This document shows positions 34,037-44,855 of a stretch of 64,000 nucleotides of DNA, piece by piece. The DNA lies in assembly GCA_018296165.2 (NCBI GenBank), contig JACKQL020000043.1, positions 124,001 to 188,000 on the forward strand. The letters run 5' to 3'. This DNA is from Termitomyces sp. T153 (lineage: Eukaryota > Basidiomycota > Agaricomycetes > Agaricales > Lyophyllaceae). Below the pieces are notes generated by a model, which was not told where the DNA came from, searched no databases, and worked only from the letters and a program-made list of their open reading frames with translations. Numbering within the stretch: position 1 is the stretch's first letter; every line of letters begins with the position of its first letter. Position numbers and translations under genes: made by a program.

Positions 34037-34950
34037 TTTTGTCATCACTACGAGCACAAGGGTCGCGAAGACCATAGCTTAGACGCTTTATATCTTTTGT
34101 GAATCAGAATAACAATCGAACAAAAGATTTAAGCCTTCGCCATTGAGCATTGAGCAACAACCAAAATTGCCATTTTTAAGATTAAGTACTTTGCTGTGAT
34201 GATCAAACAATAATAATTCACCATGTCCATGAACCTCCAACTCTAGTTTCAGTCGGGCTCCAAGGTCCTCGGGAGGAGCACGTCAATGCCAGGGTCGTCC
34301 ACAACATCCCCCCGGTTAGAGGGGTGTCAAAGCGGTAATTTTCCAATACTGAATGCAGAGGACGTGATTCTCTTGAAGAGGCACTTGATGAGAGTGTAGA
34401 ACTCCGAATCGATTAATCCCATCGATTCTCAGCTTTCAGAACATCTACGACGACCAAGGACATCTTTTGAGTCTGTACGGAGCTGTTTTGACGTCTATTT
34501 GGTGACTCATGCATTCGAGCACGTCATGTCATATATCCCTTCCATATTCCTCTAGATTCGTGCTCTCGACTTTATTCTGAATATTCTTTCACCCTCGTTT
34601 CATCCCACCTCACCCATCTAATCTTCCTCGAATCAGGGATCAACTATTGCTTGATTCATCAAACATCAAAGTTTGGTTTGGAAACTAACCTGTCCCTACG
34701 GTCTCAGGTTGTGTATGGATCAATACCACTAATCCCTACGTTGACTTTACCTTTATCATCAGAGCATTGCGCTCGATTCCAGGTGGGCACTCTCAGGGCA
34801 TGTATAACATATGTGCTCTGCTTAAAACATTCATTCCTATTGTGAATGGGAGGTGTAGGCATCCAGTCACCAGCCTCTTCTGCATCGCCAGATGCTTAGC
34901 ATTTATTCACGCTGCTTGAGTTGCTTATAATTGGCTTCCTATCCATTTCT
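34037..34950. other. No gene recognised
   Basis: Base composition returns to host-like with CpG present. Only short open frames are seen. 34240-34420 is more GC-rich and could hold the end of a lost gene on the minus strand, but no family was recognised. Confidence 0.4.
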
Positions 34951-36012
34951 TCAGAACTTGCCCCAGAACCTACCTAGTACCAAATTTTGGTATGGAGATA
35001 TTAAAGCGACGCCAACCATTACCACTGACCCTGAAAATTAAATGAGATATGTCAGAATATCATATATCATTATCGCAATGTAGGGGTATTCTACCTCCAT
35101 AGTAACCCACCGCCTCAAATCCTCCGGATGCTTTATTGATTGCACAAAATATAGGTGGGACCACGAGCGCGCCCAACGTGACGATGCTCATTAACATGCC
35201 CACCTGGCGATCCAGGTCATCAGTGGCACCTAGTGACATAATTGGATTGGCCATCAAAGAACGTATGCGCCACTCGAGAATCTCTGAAATTACGTGATGA
35301 AGAGGTAATGATTCCAACACACAAGGCGCTTAACCATATAATGTAACTACAACTATGAATCCCGTTTGGCTGTTTGCAAATGACCATACATAGGTTAGAA
35401 TCCCCGCAGCAGCCGTTAAGGGAATTATGACATTTACTAGATCCTGCATAGAAAACTAAGATAATCACCGTATAGTGAGGAGTAGTGACACGAAGTCGTC
35501 CAACGAGTGAGCTTGCATTCGCTATATCACTGACCAAATTTGAGATTTCGAGTATAACTACAAAGATGAAACTAATAATTCTCATTTTTCACTGGAATCT
35601 ACAAGATACAAAGGCATATTAGAGAAGTAAAAACATAAGGGAAGGATGACCAGCAACCTACTGTAACGGTAAGATTCTTTGTAGCGATGGGTAGCAGTGT
35701 TCCGCCCAATAAAGATTCAACCGCTACCCATAGCTAACTCACGCTTCCTCTGAAACCACTTTCCGACTAGAGCAGTTGTCGAGACAAAAGGCAATCTGTA
35801 GAATTTAGGCCCTAAAACCACTTGCAACACATCGGCCTATGTCGTAAAACAAAGGCTAGAAGCCTTATACAACTTATCCCAATGACGATGGCCCTGGCAA
35901 AGGATGAAATGCCAGCACTGTACATTGCACGACGAGGAACGTAGCAGTCATAAGGAGGGCGCTTAAGATCAACAATATTAACCTGAAGAATCCAATGTCA
36001 AATAGTCTTCTC
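34951..36012 (-). pseudogene. MFS transporter (monocarboxylate-transporter-like), broken
   Basis: Spliced minus-strand blocks follow the order of fungal MCT-like MFS carriers. They are RLFDIGFFRLILLILSALL (~36000), VGKWFQRKRELAMGSG (~35765-35710), ESLLGGTLLPIATKNLTVT (one base out of frame with the last), ISNLVSDIANASSLVGRL (~35540), an intron-split block including ILTYVWSFANSQTGF, and LMANPIMSLGATDDLDRQVG..INKASGGFEAVGYYGG (35250-35090). The final exon is GSVVMVGVALISPYQNLVLG to the TGA at 34953-34951. These would be transmembrane helices 3-12. The N-terminal helices are absent, a frameshift is present near 35710, and a minisatellite abuts the upstream break. Confidence 0.75.
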
Positions 36013-36015
36013 ACG

Positions 36016-36120
36016 AGGTAAGAGTATTAGAGGATCGCAGGTAAGAGTATTAGAGGATTTCAGACAAGAGTATTAGAGGATCGCAAGAGTATTAGAGGAT
36101 CGCAGGTAAGAGTATTAGAG
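36016..36120. repeat. Minisatellite, five copies of a ~19-23 bp unit
   Basis: The unit core is AAGAGTATTAGAGGATCGC with AGGT between copies; the third copy has TTTCAG variation and the last is cut short. It sits directly at the 5' break of the MFS pseudogene. Confidence 0.9.
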
Positions 36121-37261
36121 CAAACTAAACATGAAGTAGATTATGTTATGGACCAAAAAAACCGCCAACCCGCTTGTATTGACCCGACTCATGCACAACC
36201 AAGATTGGTTTTACCCATGAACTAATAGAAACCTAAAAATGGAGCACATACATATTGAAAGGTGAGTCCTTCAGAATAGATTTTTGGTAATGGACTTGTC
36301 GAAATCGTCGTACAGTTGTGGCTCTGATGGAAGAAGCTAGACACGGGAATTCTTACCACCCAGGAATTCAGAAAGCCAAACCTGGAAATGAATCGCCTTG
36401 GTCTATGAAGCGCTGAAAGTTGAAGGGGGCGCGACAGTTCAGAATGTAAAGGCATAAGCATATCCCGTCTCCCTTCGACTCCACAAAAACAGCATTGAAC
36501 TCGCTGTATTCACAGTACGCGCGCGTGAGAAGGAAAAACATACGTTGGAAATGTGTTGCACTGGCACATCACCTGGAAATATAAGTATTTATGATCGTCG
36601 GGGGTCGACAAAACAGTGGGAAGATGAACACACGCTGAAAACTACCAGCCATGCACGACAGCCTCCGTCCGGAGTATCGGGACTACGGTTCGACACTACA
36701 AAGTCTGCAATTTCTTTGTCAATTTCATTTTCGTGATTTTGTTTTTCTCATTGTCGAGAGCTAATGTCAATGTACGAATCTGTAAGCTTAGTTCGTCTAC
36801 CACTGCGTACTCGTCTCCCCAGAATATGAATCAAATGAGGACCAGTCATGGGAAAGAGAGTGCAGAAGAAGTAATAGGTTGAGCAGAGGATTAGATGGCC
36901 AAATGAGACGATCCAAGTTCGGTAAATCTATTTTTCTGCACAATTATTCACAGTCGGAATGGAAGGAAGTTGAATAACGGGACAGACAGGTACGTGCGTG
37001 ACACGGACTGATTGGCCGTCGCCGCGAAGCCGTGTTCGGTCATATTGTATGTGCTGTATGCTTGCGGGTTCCACTTTCCCCCTATAGAACACACATAGTA
37101 CTTACGGTATCGTAACTCGTCACTGGGTGTTAAACTTCGAGATCTCAAATAGATACAGTGACGACACCTGATGAGATAACCCATGAACCGTATAAAGCCC
37201 TTCTACTACTCGTACTACAACAAAATATGGCCATCTTAAATCAACTCATCAATTGTAGGAT
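36121..37261. other. No gene recognised
   Basis: Host-like composition with short frames only. The exons upstream of the MFS break could not be found here. Confidence 0.4.
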
Positions 37262-37924
37262 TTAGTCCGCTAAGGATGTATATCCATCATTAATCAGTAT
37301 CTCACTACGATACTTGATCAACGAGCACTCACCTTGTTCAAACCTCCAAGTTTGGTTTGCGCCAGGTTGCCAAGTACCCCAGAGGGTCACGAGGGTACCA
37401 TTGTCGGGGTTCCCGTGGTCAGAAAGATCGACGTTGAATCTTGTTCCAGGGACGAAGATCCTGCATAGAGGGCATAACTTGGCCATAAGACTTGATGAAT
37501 CAATGCCCAGCAGACGAACCTGTAAACCGAATCGTTGTCTTTGTCGGGGAAGATGTCCCAAGGGACCGGATCGTTAACACCATGAATAGGGAGATTATCG
37601 TCCACTTCTCCCTCTGCAAGTCCAAGATATTTGCCGCTACCGACGTTGCGGAAAATCCATTGATTGTTTTCGTGTGAGAGTTCCCACTGGACATGGTTTC
37701 AGCATTGGGCCACAGACTCAAATCAATGCAATATCTCGACTTACCTTCTGGTTGTCGCCTCCGTGTTGGTTCCAACCGAGGACTGAGGATGCGTTAGCCT
37801 CTGAGTGTAATATTAATTGACGGATTTGTAACATACCAGAATACCCATCGGTGCCAGAAAGATCAAGCACAGTGCCGGACTTGGCGTTGACGAGGATGTA
37901 TCTGTTACCGGGTTGAATAGTCAT
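37262..37924 (-). CDS. Ricin-B-type (beta-trefoil) lectin, paralogue 1
   Basis: Four exons give about 148 aa. Start is MTIQPGNRYILVNAKSG at 37924 and the stop is TAA at 37264-37262 (final exon ends FEQAD). Introns follow GYS, DNQK, VYR and FEQ. Beta-trefoil marks: NAKSGTVLDLSG in the first lobe and QxW-type corners in GGDNQKW, ENNQWIF and ANQTWRF. There is no signal peptide, so a cytoplasmic sugar-binding lectin like other mushroom ricin-B lectins is likely; such proteins often deter fungivores. Substrate sugars cannot be told. A TATATAAG lies about 40-50 bp upstream (near 37965-37980). It belongs to a tandem family with 39418-40083 and 42148-42739. Confidence 0.85.
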
Positions 37925-39417
37925 ACTGATCTGGATCCGATACTTCTGCAAACCCGACAGCTTATATATTTCCTCCTTCTTATATATCACACGATGGTCC
38001 TGAACCTGAAAGAGAGTCAGGGTCCGACGTCAAGCGTATGACGGTATCTAAGTATAGGTCAATCAAGTATAGGTCAATTGGTACACCTGACCGTTTATCG
38101 ACATCGATTGTACCTTTAATCAACCAGCGAGTATCCTCAATTTTTATAGTAGCCCACTCAGAAAGTTATAGTTCTGATGAGTCGGAATGGTGTTTGAAGC
38201 CCCGTGTCGTCCTGAATGATGCTGTTGAATCGTGTGTTACACTCGTTTTATAAAAATGTCAAAATACCAGTATTGGTCCAGTCGGAACGAGATTAGAGAC
38301 CGACTGTGTGATACGGAAAGAGACATCCGATATTCACTTTAGGTATTGACTGGTGACTGATGTGTGCGCATGCAGAGTTCTGTAGGCTTGACACGGCATC
38401 ATCAGAAGGACGAAAGTAGCCGCTTGTTTCTTCTGCGTGACAAACAAAAATGTCCATCTTCAAAAGTTGACGCAGCAAAGCTAACCATAAGCTCAAGGTT
38501 TCATAACATTAATACAAAAATACCGTATATTTGCAACCTTATCATGATGATCAAATGATAATCGATGAACGCTCAAGTGTGATTCGGAACTGACTTGGTC
38601 AAAGGGTCACGAGAATACTATCTTGGCGTCACTCCGGCTCGGAAGATCCATGTAGTTCTTGGGCTGTAGATCTCGAAAAGGGAATTTGCGTAAAGAAAAA
38701 GAAATGGAAATATTGATAGACCGCAGGTCCCTCGTCATGCAGAACAGATATTCCAGGCTTCACTTGGTGACCAATGCTGCGAAGAAGACCGCATCTGGTC
38801 TCTCTTTGTGCTCCCATTGCGACGTCACTCCCAAATGTGGGTGTAAGATCACGTATAAAACGGAACGTATGGACTTACTGGTTTGATATATATCTACTTC
38901 ACCCAATGACCGGATCTGACTACATGAGAAGTCTTCATCCCTGCTGACGTTATGATATTAAATCGATGTTGTTTACAAGCGTTTACAGGCGACTACTTAA
39001 ACATGTCCACCGCGTCAAAGACACAGATAACCGCGAAAGATGAGCCTGACCAGTTGATTCTGACATGAACTCTGGCAATTGCTATGGTAATTGAAATATC
39101 ACTCAGGATTGAGCAGCTGACCTGTTGTGAGCGCTGATCATACCTCCATCTAGCAATCATATCTCAACTCAAATGAGTAAAGCGCTTTGCGGACAACTCG
39201 TGTGATTTTGTGACGCACTGGAGCTCGTCGTTTGGAAGAAGACTGATTAACCCTGCATCTGTATGACGTTCTCGAATTGGCAGGAAGCCGAATCCTCAGC
39301 GTAGGTGTCGGGACTTTTGTACAACATACAACAAACTTCACATTTTTTCAAATACAGTCAACACAACACAGTTAGATCTTCTCGAATTGAGCTTCGTCAT
39401 GGAACAGCCGAATCGAC
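37925..39417. other. Lectin 1 promoter and intergenic DNA
   Basis: 37960-37985 (plus strand) holds two TATATA stretches that suit lectin 1. The direct repeat AAGTATAGGTCAAT occurs twice at about 38050-38077. No other gene was recognised to 39417. Confidence 0.45.
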
Positions 39418-40083
39418 TCATTGCACTAATCATATACTTTCCAACAATTGGTATCTGTCACATTGCTTAATCTAAGAAAGGTTACTCACCTTGTTCGAAC
39501 CTCCAAGTCTGGTTCAGGGCCTCCCACTGGCCCCAGATGGCCACTAAAGTCCCGTTATTTGGGTCGCCGAAGTTGGAAAGATCCACATTGAACGACGTTT
39601 CAGGTACGACGATCCTAGAAAGTGAAGCTTAGTTTGAGATTTTCCACGATATGATACACGGGAACCTCACCTGTAGGTCGAACGATCCAATTCGTCCTCA
39701 AAGATGTCCCAGGGTACAGGATAGTCAACACCTTGAATAGGGATATCATCCCGGAGCTCGGACAATTCAGCCAGGCCGAGGTATTTGCCACTGTAGACGT
39801 TACGGAAAGTCCACTGGTTTGTGTCTTCGAATTTTTCGAGAGTCCACTGTATTGAGTTATTGAGGTTAGCTCACGACTTCGGTGATGATACATGGACTTA
39901 CCCTCTGGTTTTCTCCTCCATGCCGCTCCCAACCGGACACTGTAAGCGCGTATCAGTTTGTTGGCAAAACATCTCGATGGCAGTATTGAACACACCAGTA
40001 TAGCCATCTGTGCCAGAGAGGTCAAGTGCAGTGCCGGACTTGACGTTGACGAGGATGTATGTGTTGTAGGGTTCAATAGACAT
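39418..40083 (-). CDS. Ricin-B-type lectin, paralogue 2
   Basis: About 145 aa in the same exon plan as paralogue 1. Start is MSIEPYNTYILVNVKSG at 40083. Introns follow GYT, ENQR, TYR and FEQ. The last exon is very short (VQ then TGA at 39420-39418), so the end is the least certain part. Beta-trefoil marks are ALDLSGTDGY, GGENQRW, DTNQWTF and LNQTWRF. The central exon keeps SGKYLGLAE and PVPWDIF as in paralogue 1. No signal peptide. The conserved intron positions show tandem duplication. Confidence 0.83.
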
Positions 40084-41097
40084 GGTGAATTGGTTTTGAT
40101 ACCTTGCTAATGAGGGTTTAAATATGTTCTTCTTGGATACCCAAAGATGATCATTTGTCATGCTGCGCACGGGCTTCGACGCTGATATGCCGTCTGCTGT
40201 GGGGCATTCTGGAAGAATCAGTTCTACTGATCTGGTAGCAGCCCTGATCGTACCTTCATAAAGTAACATCTTACACTGGTCCTTGGGAAAGCTGGTTACA
40301 TCTCTGACATATGGATGATGATTGGAACCAAGTACTGTGGGATTGACCGGTTAAGTAGGAGAAAGACAGGCGAAGAATTGACTGAAAGATCATCATGATG
40401 GATACCATTTCCAAGAACAAACGTGCGACATTATGTTCTTGAACGCCATTTGACTTGAGCATGAGCACATGTGTTGCAGCAACAGCCTGAGAAAAAAGCA
40501 CACAGTACAACCAACCACAACGACGATGAATTATGACAGCACGGGAGGCATTCGTCAAAGTTCGGTAGACCAAACAGAACTTGTGCCAAAATAGCTTCAT
40601 CATAGAATTTGCAAGCCTCTAGAAGCTTCCCAGACATAAAAATGGATTCTTGCCAAGAGTGGCTTCCCTGACGTCACGAGGTGACTTGTTGATAAACACT
40701 TCAATCTAAGTTTTCGTTTTCGTCTCCATGAAAAAGATGAGTGAGTCGTCAAGAACAGAAGAAATCCACGTACTGCTTTTTGATGATCATCACCAAAAAG
40801 TATTTGCAAGTAATGCGTGGGAATATATGCCTTCTTAAAGAGGTTATAATATCTCCATCTCCCTTGTTCTGATGTTCAATCCCCTGGTGACAGATTCCGG
40901 AGTTGTTTTGCAAGTATGTATTAAGAGATGAGACGATATATCAGAAAGCAGTGCTGATTCCCGTTGTCGGCGCGCATAAAATACTGGATTCACCCAGCAA
41001 TCGTTTCCCTCTGGAGGAGCTGGCTTCTTCAACCCCGACGCTCTCGAACTGCAAGAACAGCTGGTCTGCCTTGTCTGATATTCTACTATCATTTGAG
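40084..41097. other. Intergenic, no gene recognised
   Basis: Minus-strand frames at 40271-40637 include hydrophobic segments but no family was recognised and no good start or splice pattern was seen. The 3' part serves as upstream region of the secreted-protein gene. Confidence 0.35.
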
Positions 41098-41648
41098 ATG
41101 TTACGAACAACGACACTTCCACTTGTTCTCCTGTTCTCCTTTGCTATCTTTGTGCAGGCGGCGCCTCTGCGACCTTTACATCACGGTTTTGGGACTGGTA
41201 GATCCTATCCTCGTATTGGAACAGTGGTTCCTTCAAAAGCCCGCAGAACACAATTTCCTCGTGATGTTCCGAGGCCTGTCACTCGATTCAGACCCCGCAT
41301 TGGAACGGTGGTTCTTCCCAGAGCCCCAGGTAATTCTTTGTTCCTCTTCTTCGATGCGTATACGTAGCACAAGAGCCTCAGATTCTGCTATTAGACATGA
41401 ATGATCGGAACACTTACTCAGGCTATGACTACGCAGGAAGATGCCATGGTCACAGAGGAACACTCGAGATGACGAAAAAATGGTGTACTCGTGCGCACCA
41501 TGAGCCCCTGAACCCGGATATTAGCAAGATACCTTTTTCTTCCCGCAAAGCCGAGATGCAGATGCGAAACAGCCCGGTCCAGAACAAGACTTGTCGTGAC
41601 ATTGGTGGAACGTCCGATTCAGTAGTAATTGGGCAAAATGCACGATGA
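41098..41648 (+). CDS. Small secreted protein with a repeated PRIGTVV motif
   Basis: Two exons (41098-41329 and 41395-41648) joined by a GTAATT..TTAG intron give 161 aa. The N-terminus MLRTTTLPLVLLFSFAIFV followed by QAAP is a clear signal peptide with an AQA-type cleavage site. The mature part is basic and repeats RSYPRIGTVV and RFRPRIGTVV about 28 residues apart, with a dibasic ARR between them that a Kex2-type protease could cut. The second exon has three Cys (GRCHG, KWCTR, KTCRD). No known family was recognised. It lies between lectin genes 2 and 3 on the opposite strand. It could be an effector-like protein or a processed-peptide precursor; an unspliced shorter form would end a few codons into the intron. 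Confidence 0.65.
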
Positions 41649-42147
41649 ATCCTGAACCAGATCGCAGTAGATACCCCTATGGTTCAGAAGGGTATGCATA
41701 GAGCTAATGATTTGAGCATGGAAGTAAACAATATACCGATGTTTACCTGATGCCTGGAACTGAACCCGGTCCGAGATCCGTCAGTCAGCCTTACATTTAT
41801 GCTATTCCAATGCCATGTTTTCTGTGCGATTTTAACATGAGTCCAAGGCAACGTCTGAACGTGTACCAATGACTTCGTTCGAGATTCCTTAGACTGACAA
41901 GAAACATATACAACAACAGTATTCGTGATATACACGCTGGACCAGGGCAGGGCAAAATAACCAGAAAAAGTCCCAAAACCCGAAAACAAAGAACGGTATG
42001 CAATAGAAATAGATACGAAATATCTAAATGGTATAGTAACGATGAACTGTAGCGAATGGGTGGTATGTGTTACAAAGTGTCGAAGACGCGCAGCTGCAAG
42101 AACGGATAAGGCTTTCAAGAGACTGTAAACACAGAGAAAAACATACC
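41649..42147. other. Convergent intergenic region
   Basis: Lies between the ends of the secreted-protein gene (plus) and lectin 3 (minus). Open frames are present on the minus strand but look like chance. Confidence 0.4.
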
Positions 42148-42739
42148 TTAGACGAGTGTGAATTTCCAGGTTTGGTGAATCCCTGCCCATTTGTACCAGA
42201 GAGTTATAGGTGTCTCAGGCTGAGCGCTTCCCTGACCATACAAGTCCCAGTTAAAGGTTGTACCATGGATGTAGATCCTGAAAGACAGCTATCAATCAAT
42301 TATGAAGATGACGCGAATGGAGTTTTCACCTATAGGTACTGGGGTCGACCTCGTCGTGCCAGATATCCCAGCCGAAAGGAGTTGTCTGTGCGACAAGGCG
42401 TGTTCCATCGGATTGAGAGCCATCAATACCAATGTAGTGTCCGCTGCCAACAGACTGGAAAGTCCATCCAATGCTCGTCCATTCCAACTTCCACTAAATG
42501 ACACTCAAGTTAAGTTTAGCTCATCAACAGACGTTCAACAGACACACCTGCTGATTGGTCGTGTTAAAGAAAGGGAAACCAATGACTGTACAGCGTGGCA
42601 TTAGTCTGATATGTCAAGAACGTTGAAAAGGTGACGTACTAGACCTATTGTCCCGTCCAGACAAGTCAACGACTGTGCCAGATTTAGCATTCGTGATAGT
42701 GTAGACGTTCCCAGACTGGACAAGCTCGGGGGTAGACAT
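42148..42739 (-). CDS. Ricin-B-type lectin, paralogue 3
   Basis: About 140 aa. Start is MSTPELVQSGNVYTITNAKS at 42739 and the stop is TAA at 42150-42148. Introns follow DNRS, TNQQ and STYR. Beta-trefoil marks are GTVVDLSGRD, TTNQQW, IGWTFQSVGSGHYIGIDG, PFGWDIWHDEVDPSTYR and IHQTWKFTLV. It is the most diverged of the three and lacks the small terminal exon. A TATAAAG lies about 80 bp upstream (near 42820). No signal peptide. Confidence 0.83.
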
Positions 42740-43614
42740 AGCAGGCAGAGAGCGGGATCGAAGAGGGTATGGTTAGAATGGAGGGCAGGATGAAGGGCAT
42801 GCTGTGGGCAGGGACTTTATACCTCGAAAGCTTGAGGTTGAGGTTATTTGATGCCCACATCGGAACAGAACCTGCTACGTTTTGGCGAGCCGATTACGGA
42901 TGAAGTGACGAGAAAAGCCGATATGAAATCAGGCGGCAGAACCCATGGTGGCGCCAGACAAAAGGCTGTACAAAATGAAGAAATTTCGATAGCCGCGCGT
43001 ACGATGCACAGCGTCGATCCGCGTCGACGCTTGCGCGGTAGGTAAAGCAAGCACTATTCAGGTTAGACGAGCTTTCCAATGAGGTGTCAATGCAGCAATG
43101 AATATTTAAATGTCGATCAAATTTGATTGAGTGCAGATTCTGCATGCAAGCTGTCATAAGGACGTTGACCAATTGAAAATCACAACTGGTGAGTCATTGC
43201 AACTTCATGTTGACTATATTCAAGATGCAGACGTAGACTTGCCTAGAACGAGAGAAACAACATTGGAACGAACGACGCACAGACGCCCGCGAGCGCCCCG
43301 TTTCGGAATTACTAATCAATCTGTCACTTCAATAAGCGGTACACCTCGGTACACGTGGGTCGCAATTTATACTATTTTTAGTAAACGGATACTTGACATA
43401 TTGACAGGAGAGTCTGTCGTCATTCAGCGTCATGCATCATGGCCGATATGGCCGCCGCACTTGCTGTCCGAGATGTCAAACATCTTGAAGAGTTTATTGC
43501 TGAAGTCGTAGGTGCCCCGGGATCCTGAGGCTGCTGATGTTCCGGCAGTTCGCAGCATCTTTGGGTAAATAAGGAAGACTCGGACGTCCATTTGGATACC
43601 TGGTCATCGATCTG
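42740..43614. other. Lectin 3 promoter and intergenic DNA
   Basis: TATAAAG near 42820 (minus strand). No further gene was recognised. 43435-43560 may be the 3' untranslated part of the MDP-1 gene. Confidence 0.4.
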
Positions 43615-44569
43615 TCATTCATCTTCATGTCGTTTCCTCCACTTAGCGAGGCCCTTTTCGAAGATATCGCGGTCAACTCCTTGAGGAACGAGGCAAAATG
43701 TTACTCCTGTGGACTTATCAATCAATCAATCAAGTCTTGTATGATGTGATTTATGTGCACTGACCCAGCTCTTCGACTTCGGCATTCCGATACTCGTCAT
43801 CGAAAAAGAGCTATGTACGAGCACATTTAAGCTAGCTCTATTGCTGGTAATACTGTCAGAAATCTCACCATCTCGGAATAGGGAATCCCCGTCCTCTGAT
43901 GTATCCTGTCAAAGTGGGTAAGCTTGGATCCTGATCAGATGTACAGGTACAGTAAGTTGACACTTGGTGACCCACAGATAAGACAGTGACGAACCAGGAT
44001 ATATCTCAAGCTCGTTGAAGAAATTTACAGCTGGTATCGGTTCGCCATCGCCGGGCTTAGGGGCGATCAAAAGCAAGCTCAATGCCTGACGTGCTCTAAA
44101 CACGCTTGTCAGACAAAATCCCGGCGAAATGAATGGGAGAACATACAGTTTCGGTGCATGTGTCCTCGAACATGCTGCAATGATGACCTTTTCTGCCCGC
44201 AGTCAGTGTAAAATATCAGGGACGTCTTTATAAAACTTAATCTTCTCGTTGTGCCTTGTGAACAGGACAATATGAAATCCAGGTGTTGGGCATCATTAAT
44301 TCGGCGACTAACTTATCAAGGATTTCGTTGAGAGTAGTCTTATTCCGATGAAGTGGTCCTGGCAGTGGTGTTTAAGTGAGATAGGTGGGACTTTATTCAA
44401 GGAGCCATTGGTCAAAATCATACCTGTTACATGGGTATCGATCCAGAGGTCCCATAGAGTATAGCTAATGATGACTCGTTTCAGCTTTCAAGCATCAGAC
44501 GGACATCCTCAATCAAACGTACTCTAAATCAAAAGCTATCAGCTTCGGTAGCCGACCGGGTGGTCCCAT
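43615..44569 (-). pseudogene. Magnesium-dependent phosphatase-1 (HAD family) with one nonsense codon
   Basis: The minus-strand exons read MGPPGRLPKLIAFDLD then YTLWDLWIDTHVTG, giving the HAD nucleophile motif DLDYT across an intron. They continue PLHRNKTT, KFYKDVPDILH-stop-LRAEKV, ARQALSLLLIAPKPGDG, NFFNELEIYPGSKLTHF, IHQRTGIPYSEM, LFFDDEYRNAEVEEL (metal-binding DD) and VTFCLVPQGVDRD to the TGA at 43617-43615. All splice sites are canonical. The only lesion is TGA at about 44207-44210 where relatives have Arg, explained by CGA to TGA. MDP-1 enzymes act on protein-tyrosine or glycated substrates. The gene diverges from the GT15 gene with 286 bp between the starts. Confidence 0.78.
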
Positions 44570-44855
44570 TGATAGCGCAAACCTCCTGGAATTTGCTTGA
44601 GCTGGTATATTACAGGGCTACTTACGTTCCAGACAAGAAGGCAACAATCAATGTCTCCGAGTCACCAGTTGCCGCAGAACAGGTCTTGCAAACAACGAGA
44701 CTGATCACATGATCCGGCACACTCAAAGATATTTGCCACTATTTGCTGCGTCTTTGTGGAGAACAGCCTATGTAGCCGACACATAACGACCTGATTTTTC
44801 CCTTTTACGATTTACCTTCATATCGGCTAAATAGTGTTGGTTTCTTCATATTTTC
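44570..44855. promoter_or_regulatory. Shared divergent promoter region, MDP-1 / GT15
   Basis: 286 bp between two start codons facing away from each other. No clear TATA box; T-rich just before the GT15 start. Confidence 0.55.

Noticed and set aside
36016..36120. Possible CRISPR-like array
   Set aside because: Units are tandem with 0-4 nt between them, there are no spacers, and the genome is eukaryotic.
40271..40637. Minus-strand hydrophobic frames as a membrane-protein gene
   Set aside because: No family motif, no consistent splice pattern and no good start could be found.
42848..43045. 65-codon plus-strand frame with basic C-terminus
   Set aside because: No family, no conserved start context, and it overlaps the region upstream of lectin 3.
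44205..44212. TGA in MDP-1 as a selenocysteine or a hidden intron
   Set aside because: Fungi of this group are not known to use selenocysteine, the position is Arg in relatives, and no GT..AG pair removes it while keeping the frame.
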